Origin: Aliamphritea ceti
Lineage (GTDB): Bacteria > Pseudomonadota > Gammaproteobacteria > Pseudomonadales > Balneatricaceae
Reading direction: 5' to 3'
Length of the DNA stretch: 64,000 bases
Assembly: GCF_024347215.1 (NCBI RefSeq)
Contig: NZ_AP025282.1
Coordinates: forward strand, 4,526,001 to 4,590,000
The notes beneath the pieces are model-generated. The model was not told the DNA's origin, made no database searches, and saw only the letters and a list, made by a program, of their open reading frames with translations. This document shows positions 37,298 to 45,946 of this stretch, piece after piece (within the stretch, counting starts at the first letter, position 1; the number at the start of each line of letters is the position of its first letter). A program made the position numbers and the translations under genes.

Positions 37298-37678
37298 TCA
37301 GGCTTTATCGTTAAAGATCAGCCCCATTGCTGCTTCCAGATGTTTCGCTAGCTCAACAGCCTCTTCAGAAGGATACTGTCGAATGACTTCCTGAGTTTCG
37401 CTGTCCAATACCTTTATGATGGTATCGTTACTTTCTTCATCAACAGAAAACGCTAAATTACGTTGTTTACTGTCCATAAACTCATTCAAACGATCAGCCA
37501 AAGCAGCAGCTTCTTCATTAGTTAGCTTTTGCTGTGGTGCCTCGTTATTTGCAGTTTGAGCTGGCTGCTGAACAACAGAATCAGTTACCGGTTGCTGTGT
37601 TTGGGCTTGTTGTGTTTGCTGCAGTGGCTGCCCGGTTGCACTTGCAACATTAGCAGCATTGATTGATTCCACTGACAT
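37298..37678 (-). CDS. flaG: Flagellar filament-length protein FlaG
   Basis: 126 residues. The first half is Gln/Ala/Thr-rich low-complexity sequence; the second half is the FlaG domain (LNEFMDSKQRNLAFSVDEES, IIKVLDSETQEVIRQYPSEEAVEL). FlaG affects filament length in several polar flagellates, by an unclear mechanism. It lies between fliC and fliD, the usual place. A terminator separates it from fliC, though some read-through is possible. Confidence 0.92.
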   Translation of the reverse strand: MSVESINAANVASATGQPLQQTQQAQTQQPVTDSVVQQPAQTANNEAPQQKLTNEEAAALADRLNEFMDSKQRNLAFSVDEESNDTIIKVLDSETQEVIRQYPSEEAVELAKHLEAAMGLIFNDKA

Positions 37679-37697
37679 AATCTCACCTCCAAAAACA

Positions 37698-37725
37698 AAA
37701 ACCCCCCGATGGCACGAGGGGTTTT
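37698..37725 (-). terminator. Rho-independent terminator after fliC
   Basis: AAAACCCC and GGGGTTTT arms around a 12-base loop are followed on the minus strand by a T run, 25 bases past the fliC stop. It fits a strong single-gene flagellin transcript. Confidence 0.85.
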
Positions 37726-37750
37726 ATCGGTTAACGTAAAGCGTTACCTA

Positions 37751-40024
37751 TTACTGTAGTAAAGACAGTACCTGCTGTGGTGCAGCGTTAGCCTGAGCCA
37801 ACATTGCAGAGCCAGCCTGTTGCAGTACCTGCGCACGACTCAGGTTAGCAGATTCTGCTGCAAAGTCGGCATCAAGGATCTGAGAACGTGCTGCTGCAGC
37901 ATTTTCAGATACGTTAGACAGGTTACTTACTGTAAAGTCCAGACGGTTATTTACCGCACCCAGCTCACCCCGGGTTTCGTTGATAGTTGTCAACGCATTA
38001 TCAATAACACCAATTGCTTTCTGAGCGCCTGCTGCTGTTGAGATATCAACACTGCTGATAGATGAACCTGAACCATTACCACCAAAAGAAGTGTTCTGCT
38101 CAATTAAGCCAGTATTTGCTGCGCCACTACCACTCAACTCAATGCTAATTGGATTACCGTTTAACGATTTCAACTCAAGACCTGGTGCATTCGCGCCAGC
38201 CGATAAACCTAAGGTATTAAGTACCTTTTCACCATTCACATCACCGGCAGCAACGTTAAACGCTGCATTTGAATCCAGTACAATCTCACCCTGGTCATTA
38301 ACAGACGCATGTACACCCGTTGTTGCCTGCGCACCGTTAATATCAGCCACGATCTGATCCAGATCATCTGCATCAGTTAATACAACTTCCTGGTCATTCA
38401 GACGAATCGTATCATTATCGGCAATTGCTGTTGCGGCTGTAGTACCGTTAGCTATACCGAAAGCTGTTTGAATATTACCTGCACCGTTAGTACCGTCAGC
38501 TAAGGTAATACTGCTTTCAGAGTATAAGAATATCTCTGTGCCATCATCACTCTTAGAAGCTGTTACACCAGTATTTGTAGCATCAGCATTGATTGCAGTA
38601 ATAACTGCATCAATATCAGTACCGCCGGCAGCGATTGTACGACCATTGATAATAATATCATCCGTACCAGCAATTGCCTGACTTGTATCTGCAGTACCTG
38701 TAAGCTGGGTACTTGTCTTAGCTAAATCAACTTCGCCAGAAGACTCTGCTACTAAGCTTGCAACTACATTCGTATCACCAGTAGCAGCATTGATGTTATC
38801 GACCTTGCCTTGCAGTGAATCAGTGTTTTCATGATCAATAATAGAGCCATTAATAGTCAGCTCACCGTAGGCTAATGCCGTAGCGTTCAATGCTCCACCA
38901 CGAATAGTGTCGTCACCTCTGGTTTCCTGGAAACCCAGGTTTGCCAGATCCCCTGATGTACCATTAACCCCAGCCTCCACAGTAATATCATTACCGTCAT
39001 CCGACGTAAGGCCAATTTGACCAAGTGATGTTTGCTCTGCGGCAGATAAACCTGTAGCAGTTGTAATACCAGCAGCACCACCAGCACCACCAAATGTAAT
39101 AGAAGCACCTGTACTATTAGACAAATTCAGCTTGCCACTATCATCGATAGACGCTGTTACTGCTCCCGCTGTTTGAGTATTAATCTCGCTAACTAACTCT
39201 TCCAGATTATTGGTAGCACCAAGCGTATACAATGAAGTACCGCCGTTAGTTTCACCTATCGAGATAGTTAACGCCGCAGCTGAAGTTGTAACACCGTTAC
39301 CAACATCAGTTGCTTCAACATTGTTAAAGCCACTCGCAGTAACACCGTTTACATTGGTATTAATCTGACTGATCAGCTCATCAAAGTTTTTGCTTGAACC
39401 GTCAAAGGCGCCTATATTCTGACCGTTAATCAGTACATCGCCATCATCAATAGTCGTAGCAGTTAACGCCTGAGCAAGATGAGTACCAGCCGTGTCAGAA
39501 GAAGTAGAACCTAAACCTAAGCTCTTAGAGTCCAGCTTACCGATTTCAAAAGAAATTGTCTGGTTAGCTTCAGAACCTACCTGCAGAGCAATTTTACCCT
39601 GGGAACCGTCCAGAATGTTCTGGCCGTTAAAAGAAGTTGTTTCAGAAATACGGTCTAATTCTGCAACCAGCTGCTGTACTTCCGCGTTCATTGAGCCACG
39701 GTTACCGGAATCGTACGTGCCGTTGGCAGACTGGATAGACAGTTCACGCATACGCTGCAGGATGTTAGTAGACTCGTCCAGTGCACCTTCTGCAGTTTGG
39801 ATAAGTGACACACCGTCATTTGCGTTACGAACTGCCTGGTTCAGACCGTTGATTTGAGAAGTCATACGGTTAGAGATTGCAAGACCAGCCGCATCATCTG
39901 CTGCTGAGTTGATACGCTTACCGCTGGATAAACGTTCACGTGCTTCGTTCTGCTCCATCTGCGCACTGTTCAAGTTACGCTGTGCATTCAGTGACTGAAT
40001 ATTGGAATTAATTACTAATGCCAT
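37751..40024 (-). CDS. fliC: Flagellin FliC, long form with several IN-type repeats
   Basis: 757 residues from the ATG at 40024 (MALVINSNIQSLNAQRN), preceded by GGAGAAGG; six further codons upstream are not needed. The D0/D1 N-terminal helices (RLSSGKRINSAADDAAGLAI) and the matching C-terminal ones (LDFTVSNLSNVSENAAAARS) are normal. The middle is greatly enlarged: about five imperfect flagellin IN-like repeats between residues 190 and 590, each with a pattern like I-x-ING followed about 20 residues later by INA. It is the filament subunit. A sigma-28 element lies about 100 bases upstream. Confidence 0.95.
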   Translation of the reverse strand: MALVINSNIQSLNAQRNLNSAQMEQNEARERLSSGKRINSAADDAAGLAISNRMTSQINGLNQAVRNANDGVSLIQTAEGALDESTNILQRMRELSIQSANGTYDSGNRGSMNAEVQQLVAELDRISETTSFNGQNILDGSQGKIALQVGSEANQTISFEIGKLDSKSLGLGSTSSDTAGTHLAQALTATTIDDGDVLINGQNIGAFDGSSKNFDELISQINTNVNGVTASGFNNVEATDVGNGVTTSAAALTISIGETNGGTSLYTLGATNNLEELVSEINTQTAGAVTASIDDSGKLNLSNSTGASITFGGAGGAAGITTATGLSAAEQTSLGQIGLTSDDGNDITVEAGVNGTSGDLANLGFQETRGDDTIRGGALNATALAYGELTINGSIIDHENTDSLQGKVDNINAATGDTNVVASLVAESSGEVDLAKTSTQLTGTADTSQAIAGTDDIIINGRTIAAGGTDIDAVITAINADATNTGVTASKSDDGTEIFLYSESSITLADGTNGAGNIQTAFGIANGTTAATAIADNDTIRLNDQEVVLTDADDLDQIVADINGAQATTGVHASVNDQGEIVLDSNAAFNVAAGDVNGEKVLNTLGLSAGANAPGLELKSLNGNPISIELSGSGAANTGLIEQNTSFGGNGSGSSISSVDISTAAGAQKAIGVIDNALTTINETRGELGAVNNRLDFTVSNLSNVSENAAAARSQILDADFAAESANLSRAQVLQQAGSAMLAQANAAPQQVLSLLQ

Positions 40025-40127
40025 GAGACCTTCTCCTCTCAACCAAGTCTGACTGGTTGTTTATTTGTCCAGTTTGAATCACATTCATCCGTGTAAAAAT
40101 ATGAATACGATTCCAGTATGTTTTAAG

Positions 40128-40154
40128 TTATCGACCGTCGGTCGTATTACTTGA
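40128..40154 (-). promoter_or_regulatory. Sigma-28 (FliA) promoter of fliC
   Basis: The minus strand reads TCAA, 15 bases, GTCGATAA, matching the FliA consensus TAAA/TCAA-N15-GCCGATAA at all but one position of the -10. It points at fliC with a leader of about 95 bases. Confidence 0.8.
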
Positions 40155-40322
40155 AATTTTTTTTAACTTATTTTTACAGCAGTTATTTCACGATGTTAAT
40201 ACTCTGTGAAACCCTTATTATTGCTGCCTATAAGCTCGCTTCAGGTGTACTATATCGGTCACTAAGGAACAGACTTTAATCACATCTGCAAATTTTTATT
40301 ACATAAATACTCAGGTGATAAA

Positions 40323-40637
40323 ATGATCGACGCACTACGGAAAATTCTCCAGCTATCTGAACAGATTCTGGAGGCTGCTGAAGCCCAAAACTGGCAAGCA
40401 GTAGAAACATTACAACAGCAAAGAGAGTTGGCAAGCGAAGAAACTAAGTTAACGGATGTTCCGCAGGATAAAGACACTTCTCTGCAAGCAGAAGACCTGA
40501 TCAGACATATCAGCCAGATTGACGAAAAGTCACTCGTGTTGATCGAAGCAAACAGGCAAGAATTGATTAAGGAAAAGCTGCAATCAAATAAGCGCAATAA
40601 AATGGCACGCGCTTATCAAAACCAGCCTAAATATTGA
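40323..40637 (+). CDS. FliT-like flagellar chaperone (small helical protein)
   Basis: 104 residues, all helix and highly charged, with an AGGTGA ribosome site four bases before the ATG. The pattern resembles FliT: an N-terminal helix (LLQLSEQ-like ILQLSEQILEAAEAQNW), then LIRHISQIDEKSLVLIEANRQEL and a basic end before AYQ. FliT is the chaperone of the cap protein FliD. Unusually it stands alone on the opposite strand between fliC and flgL, instead of after fliS. The similarity is weak, as FliT families diverge fast; an unrelated coiled-coil protein is possible. Confidence 0.65.
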   Translation: MIDALRKILQLSEQILEAAEAQNWQAVETLQQQRELASEETKLTDVPQDKDTSLQAEDLIRHISQIDEKSLVLIEANRQELIKEKLQSNKRNKMARAYQNQPKY

Positions 40638-40640
40638 AAA

Positions 40641-40663
40641 AGGCAGAATGAAACATTCTGCCT
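40641..40663 (-). terminator. Rho-independent terminator after flgL
   Basis: A perfect 10-bp stem (AGGCAGAATG / CATTCTGCCT) with a 3-base loop is followed on the minus strand by a T run. It lies 56 bases past flgL, beyond a set of short tandem repeats. On the plus strand there is no T run, so it would serve the FliT-like gene less well. Confidence 0.8.
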
Positions 40664-40679
40664 GAAGGTATGAGTTACG

Positions 40680-40737
40680 CTTAATTAATAGAGTTAAGCC
40701 TAATTTATAAAGCTAAACCTAATTAATATAGTTAAAC
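40680..40737. repeat. Three imperfect 19-base tandem repeats at the end of flgL
   Basis: Three units in a row, about 19-20 bases each, follow the pattern CTAATTAATATAGTTAAAC. The last unit (40719-40737) is the 3' end of flgL itself, including its stop; the other two lie just beyond and are diverged copies. This looks like an old short tandem duplication of the gene's last codons. Confidence 0.75.
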
Positions 40738-42017
40738 AAGGACAGAGAACTCACTCGACCAAAGGTAGCCTGAGCAGCCTGCAGCGTTGTTTGCTCAAGC
40801 GTAAATTCACTGATCACTTTCGACATATCCGCATCTTCTATGCTTGATATTGCCGTTTGTGTAAATAACTTGAAGTCCAGATTAGACGAACTGACGTTTT
40901 CCAAGGTTTTCAAACGTGAGCCTACAACTGTTTGTGATTCAGTGGTTTTATCTGCCGACATTTTGAATTGCTCTAACGCCCGGGCAACAGCCTCGTTTCT
41001 TTCCGTTCGCATTTGCTCGTTTTCAATCGGCTGAGACAGCACATTTGATAAAGCAGTAGCTGCATCCATCACATTCATTTTTTCAGGCGTAGCTGAGAGC
41101 TTTATTTCATTCGCACTGGCAATATCAGCAGGTTCATGAAGCTCCAGACTCAAACCGTGAATATTTATTTGCGCAGGCGTAGCCGCAATGTCACCCACCG
41201 CAATATTAGCAATATCATTACCGCTAGCATCTTTAACCGGTGCACCAGAGCTATCAAACACTGAATATTCAAAGTTATCAGGAGTCGGTTCAGTAACCCT
41301 TATAGTTAATTCACCCAGCCCTTTCGTTGCTTCCTTAAACGTATTTTCCGCCGCTAATGTCGCAAATTCCGTAGTACGTACGAAAGGCTCAACAGGTGGC
41401 ACTTGTTGTGCGGCATTAAACACAGCCTGGCCAGACAGCTTTGTCTGTAACGGGCCATCAATTGATTCAAATAAAGCCTCACCTGAATCATTTGAAGGCA
41501 CAAACAAATCAGATCCTACCTGAATCAGCCTCTGGCCATCATCACCCACATAATCATAACTGCCATCACCCTGCTTCACATAAGGCGCATCACCACCTTT
41601 GTTACCGGCAAACAGGTATTCACCCTGAGCATCCTGCGTATTCATCAGACCTGCGACATAGGTCACCAGCTGATCCAGCTCCTGAGCGATGGTACTTCTG
41701 TCAGCATCATTGATAGTGTCACTACCAGCCTTAATCGTCAGTTCCCGCATACGGTCAGTCGCTATATTAATTGAGTCAAGAATCGAATCTTCCTGCTCTA
41801 AACGACGCTGAGTTACATTGATATTGTCATCATACTTATTGTACTGAGAAAGCTCGCGTTCCAGCTTAACCACCTGCGCGGCACCAACCGGGTCATCAGA
41901 TGGATTACGTAATCGTTTACCGGTAGAGATCTGATCCTGAAGATCTGCTATTCGCGATTGCGAACGTTGCATGTCATCAATTGAACGCAAAAATTGCTGT
42001 TGTGTTGAAATTCTCAT
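40719..42017 (-). CDS. flgL: Hook-filament junction protein FlgL (HAP3)
   Basis: 432 residues beginning MRISTQQQFLRSIDDMQRSQ, with the flagellin-like N-terminal helices (LQDQISTGKRLRNPSDDPVGAA) and a C-terminal helix ending FGRVSSLSLFNYIN. FlgL forms the ring between FlgK and the filament. It follows flgK by 54 bases on the same strand. Its final codons belong to a short tandem repeat. Confidence 0.94.
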   Translation of the reverse strand: MRISTQQQFLRSIDDMQRSQSRIADLQDQISTGKRLRNPSDDPVGAAQVVKLERELSQYNKYDDNINVTQRRLEQEDSILDSINIATDRMRELTIKAGSDTINDADRSTIAQELDQLVTYVAGLMNTQDAQGEYLFAGNKGGDAPYVKQGDGSYDYVGDDGQRLIQVGSDLFVPSNDSGEALFESIDGPLQTKLSGQAVFNAAQQVPPVEPFVRTTEFATLAAENTFKEATKGLGELTIRVTEPTPDNFEYSVFDSSGAPVKDASGNDIANIAVGDIAATPAQINIHGLSLELHEPADIASANEIKLSATPEKMNVMDAATALSNVLSQPIENEQMRTERNEAVARALEQFKMSADKTTESQTVVGSRLKTLENVSSSNLDFKLFTQTAISSIEDADMSKVISEFTLEQTTLQAAQATFGRVSSLSLFNYIN

Positions 42018-42071
42018 GACCTGATTACCTTTTACTTAAACAGCCGAAAGTAATATCCGCTTTAATGACGT

Positions 42072-44807
42072 TTATACAGCTTGTAACAGACTGTCAAAAA
42101 TAGATTGTGATACACGAATTAGCTGGGCAGTTGCCTGATAAGCCTGCTGGAACTGAACTAAGCGCGCAGCTTCTTCATCAAGGTTTACACCGCTGACGCT
42201 GGCTTTTGTATTAGCGGTTGTGTCCATGACAGCTTTACTGGCATCGGTTGCTATTTTTGATGTCGCTGTCGTTGTACCAACTTTTTCAATCAAACTGCCA
42301 TACAAATCCTGATAGTCTGACCCACCGACAACTTTAGTGTTCTGCAGGTTAGATATTTTTAATGCATTACGGTTGTCTGATATACCGTCTTTATTAAACT
42401 CAAAACTAAAGCGGTCTCCTGATGAAGGCTGATTCGCAATAGTAATATCATAGCCATTAAGGCTAACAACCTGCCCAGGTGTAAACGCCTGATTAACCAG
42501 CGGTCCATTACCTGTATCCAAAGGCACAGGATTGGTTGGCTCACTGATGTCATACACGGTGTAACGAATGGGGTCTGCATTATCAAAGACAATTTCAACG
42601 GGCGGTTGTAACTGGCCGTCTACAGCAAAAGATGTCGCGCTTGTATCGGTAATATCGACCGTTGCCACACCCGTCCCCTGGTTACTGTCGGCAGGAGAAA
42701 CCCTCACAGGTGAAGCCAGAGCCAACTGATTACCATCCTGAATAACTTTTTTAAGGTCTTCAGCACCTGTGCGCACAGCGTTAATGGAATAACGATCGCC
42801 ATCAACAAAAGTACCATCAACCTTCAGCGTGACTTTTATGCCGTCAACAGCAAAAGATAAGGTACCCTTATTCGGATCAAGGTAATACTCACCTTCACTC
42901 ACATCAGCAACACCTTGTGCCACATTGCCAACAGTGGACGCAACATTATTAGTAGCATCAATCATATTGACACTTGCACCGCCGATAAGCCCCGTACCGC
43001 TGGAAGCAATACTCAATGAGGTAACTGTACCGTCTATGGTTGCCGTAGAATCATCCAGATAACCTGAAGCAATTGCTTTAACTTGTGCAGGGGTATTAGC
43101 AGTTAAAGCAGCACCCGCCCCTTGTGTTGTGTCATTGGTGTACTGCTTTACCGTCATGACATCTGCATCGGTATTATCTGTAAATTCAACAGCTATGTTA
43201 CCGCCTGTAGAATCAGTAATTTTGACGTCAGTCCCATCCATAGCAATGCTGATATTGGACATATCATGCCCGGCCGTTTCCAGGCCAGCCAGCGCAACAT
43301 CTAACGCTGCTTTACTGTTAACAGCTGCAGTACCACCAGTCGGTAAAGTAATCGTCATTGTTCTGGCCGTACCGGTATTATCCAACACCTCTACAGTATA
43401 CTGAGCGCCGTTAGCACCCGCTTCTGTAATGTCAGTAATGCCGACAGCAGAGGTTGCACTCACACCTGAAACGCCCGCTGTTCCATTCAAAGCATCAGCC
43501 ACACCTTTGGCTGAATCAACGCCGGCAAAAGCAGTCGCCACACCGTTCAATGTTACTGTTAAATTTTCCGTGGGTGCCGTTACAGCTGTTGTACCACTGG
43601 TTAAAGCAGCAACTGTGCCAACGGAATTAGCCTCTACAGTACGATCGGCAGTAGAAGGCGTTAGCCGGTCAATATCAAACACCTTGCCATCTTCTTCCCG
43701 GGTCAGCGTGATTTGATTTTCTCCGCCATACGTTAACTCGTAACCAGACGCCTGCAGTAAATCTACGTTTTCAATCGACACGGCTGAAGATGATAAATCA
43801 GATCGGTTAGCAACATGCGATTGCAGGCGGCTTGCCTGAGCAGCAGATGAATTAACATCACTGAAGATGTCACCACCATAATTATTATTTACATCGATAC
43901 CTGAACGGTGTTGCTGGTTCATAGTTTCAGATAATGCGATTGCAATACGGCCTAATTCATCCCGGGCATCATTTAACGACTCATCACGATAGCGCAATAC
44001 ACCGCCCAGTTTTCCGCCACTCAGCTGATCAGTTACTTCAGTGGTATTACCAGCAATAACAAGCTTTACAGAACGTTCATTAGGGATGGAGTCACTGGGA
44101 GTGCTGATCATCTGGTTAGATGATGGTCCAACCACCAGCGGCTGGCCATTGGCCAGAAAGACACTGTAACTTTTATTACCTTCTTCCAACACATTGATAG
44201 ACACTAAGTCAGACAACTCATTGACTAACTGATCGCGCTGATCTTCGAGTTCGTTACTCGGTTTATTGGCTGCGACAGCAAGATTAATTTTATCATTCAG
44301 ATCAGCAATATTTGATCCAAGCGTACTTACCTGGCTGGTGTAATCATCAATCAGAGTATTTACGTTTGCTTCCTGAATTCGCAGATTTGCGTCCAGGTTA
44401 TTGAACCGCTGCACCAGCGCCTCAGTCTCAGCAATAAACAACTCACGATTCGGGTTTGAAACCGGATCATCTACTACGTTTTGTAATGAACTGAAGTACT
44501 TGTCCATTGCATCAGACACACTGGTGGTTTGCTGAGCCAGCAAATCATCTAACTGCGCCGTCAGAGAAGAGAATGTAGATGACTGGTTATAACTGGATAA
44601 GTCGCTCCACAATTGCTTGGTCAATAAATCATCGGCGAGGCGTTCAACACTGGTAACTTCAACGCCACCGTAAGCCGGTAAGCTATCAAAATTAACACGC
44701 TGGCGGGTATAACCATCAGTATTAACATTACTGATGTTCTGTCCGGTTGTAGCCAACGCATTCTGGTTAGCAATTAAGCCTTGCTTACCAATGTTTAATA
44801 AATTCAT
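42072..44807 (-). CDS. flgK: Hook-filament junction protein FlgK (HAP1), long form
   Basis: 911 residues against about 550-680 in most relatives. The N-terminal part (MNLLNIGKQGLIANQNALATTGQNISNVNTDGYTRQ in two pieces) and the C-terminal end (SGVNLDEEAARLVQFQQAYQATAQLI) are typical. The excess is an Ala/Thr/Asp-rich region roughly from residue 340 to 720 with repeated beta-like segments, probably surface-exposed. FlgK links the hook to FlgL. A sigma-28-like element lies upstream. Confidence 0.93.
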   Translation of the reverse strand: MNLLNIGKQGLIANQNALATTGQNISNVNTDGYTRQRVNFDSLPAYGGVEVTSVERLADDLLTKQLWSDLSSYNQSSTFSSLTAQLDDLLAQQTTSVSDAMDKYFSSLQNVVDDPVSNPNRELFIAETEALVQRFNNLDANLRIQEANVNTLIDDYTSQVSTLGSNIADLNDKINLAVAANKPSNELEDQRDQLVNELSDLVSINVLEEGNKSYSVFLANGQPLVVGPSSNQMISTPSDSIPNERSVKLVIAGNTTEVTDQLSGGKLGGVLRYRDESLNDARDELGRIAIALSETMNQQHRSGIDVNNNYGGDIFSDVNSSAAQASRLQSHVANRSDLSSSAVSIENVDLLQASGYELTYGGENQITLTREEDGKVFDIDRLTPSTADRTVEANSVGTVAALTSGTTAVTAPTENLTVTLNGVATAFAGVDSAKGVADALNGTAGVSGVSATSAVGITDITEAGANGAQYTVEVLDNTGTARTMTITLPTGGTAAVNSKAALDVALAGLETAGHDMSNISIAMDGTDVKITDSTGGNIAVEFTDNTDADVMTVKQYTNDTTQGAGAALTANTPAQVKAIASGYLDDSTATIDGTVTSLSIASSGTGLIGGASVNMIDATNNVASTVGNVAQGVADVSEGEYYLDPNKGTLSFAVDGIKVTLKVDGTFVDGDRYSINAVRTGAEDLKKVIQDGNQLALASPVRVSPADSNQGTGVATVDITDTSATSFAVDGQLQPPVEIVFDNADPIRYTVYDISEPTNPVPLDTGNGPLVNQAFTPGQVVSLNGYDITIANQPSSGDRFSFEFNKDGISDNRNALKISNLQNTKVVGGSDYQDLYGSLIEKVGTTTATSKIATDASKAVMDTTANTKASVSGVNLDEEAARLVQFQQAYQATAQLIRVSQSIFDSLLQAV

Positions 44808-44869
44808 TTCAAACTCCTCGCCAGGAATATAGTGCCGTTACTCTGGCCTTTCGGCTGACGTACTTTATG

Positions 44870-44896
44870 CTATCGGCCGATAATTAACTTTCTTTG
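44870..44896 (-). promoter_or_regulatory. Possible sigma-28 promoter of flgK
   Basis: The minus strand reads CAAA, 15 bases, GCCGATAG. The -10 block matches FliA consensus except its last base. It is part of the 12-bp palindrome TATCGGCCGATA (44871-44882). The -35 overlaps the end of flgJ. It points at flgK with a leader of about 55 bases. Confidence 0.5.
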
Positions 44897-45945
44897 CTAT
44901 TTGTGCCGGTGTTATTTACCAAACTGGTACTGCTATCTGCCCGGCTAATCAATTCACCACTAAAAATCCGGCTGATTTTATTTGAGTACTCGGGATCAGT
45001 GGCATATCCAGCCTTCTGTAACTCTTCAACATACGTAAAAGGATTAGCTGCTTGCTGCAAAGCATCCTGATATCGGGGGCTGCCTTTAAGAAAAGCCACA
45101 TAGTCGTTAAAGCTTTCCTCATAAGAATTATAAGATCTGAATGAAGCTTGCTCACGCTGTGCAACGCCGTCACGGTACTCAAGAGTACTAACCTGAGCTT
45201 GCTCACCACTCCAGCGAGAGTCGGCTTTAATATTGAAAAGGTTATAGCTGCTGTTTCCGTTCCCTTGCTGAATTACGTGTTTTCCCCAGCCAGTCTCAAG
45301 CGCAGCCTGAGCCAACAGCACCTTAGGATCTACACCTAACTCATCAGCAATCTTTTCAGCGATAGGTAATAAGGACTCGACAAAGGCTTCGGGTGAGTCG
45401 AACTTACCCGGAAGAGACTCGCCAGCAGCAACAGATGTTGCTTTAGCAGACTCACTTACGTTTGGCACTGCACTGTCGGCCTTCCGAACAGACTGTTGTT
45501 GAGCCTGTCCTAAAATTGCAGAAGCTGCCGCGCTTGCAGTACTGTCGAAGGCTCTGCTTAGCATCTGCTCAGACTCACTAAGCTCAGGTTTCTCGCTTGA
45601 TTTATCTGCACCAGGATCAACTTCGATGCCATAACCGGAGCTTAGCTGTTTAACAATAATATCTGCCAAGCCGATACCACCAGATTCCGACAAGTTCTTT
45701 GTCAGCTGAGTATCCGCCATGTCCTGATAGAACTTCACCTTTGAGGAATTCAAAGGATTATCCGAGCTGAATGCATCATTAGCCTGACGCATACTCTTCA
45801 TCATCATGTTCATGAATAGCTGTTCAAACTGCTCGGCAACCGCCTTCAAAGCTTCCGGATCTTTCTCCTTCGCTTGCTGACGCAGCTTATTCATTTCACC
45901 AAACTCGGTATAAAGCTGTGCATTCTGACTAGCGTTAGTCTTCAT
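44884..45945 (-). CDS. flgJ: Flagellar rod cap and peptidoglycan hydrolase FlgJ
   Basis: 353 residues with two domains. The N-terminal rod-binding domain (AVAEQFEQLFMNMMMKSMRQ) is followed by a linker and a glucosaminidase domain from about residue 190 (LLAQAALETGWGKHVI; NLFNIKAD; FRSYNSYEESFNDY). It caps the growing rod and cuts the peptidoglycan in the periplasm. It starts one base after flgI ends. The dual-domain form is typical of beta- and gammaproteobacteria. Confidence 0.95.
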   Translation of the reverse strand: MKTNASQNAQLYTEFGEMNKLRQQAKEKDPEALKAVAEQFEQLFMNMMMKSMRQANDAFSSDNPLNSSKVKFYQDMADTQLTKNLSESGGIGLADIIVKQLSSGYGIEVDPGADKSSEKPELSESEQMLSRAFDSTASAAASAILGQAQQQSVRKADSAVPNVSESAKATSVAAGESLPGKFDSPEAFVESLLPIAEKIADELGVDPKVLLAQAALETGWGKHVIQQGNGNSSYNLFNIKADSRWSGEQAQVSTLEYRDGVAQREQASFRSYNSYEESFNDYVAFLKGSPRYQDALQQAANPFTYVEELQKAGYATDPEYSNKISRIFSGELISRADSSTSLVNNTGTNSKES

Positions 45946-45946
45946 C

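Noticed and set aside
37690..37730. TGGCACG on the plus strand as a sigma-54 -24 block
   Set aside because: It lies in the loop of the fliC terminator, lacks a -12 partner, and points towards the end of fliC.
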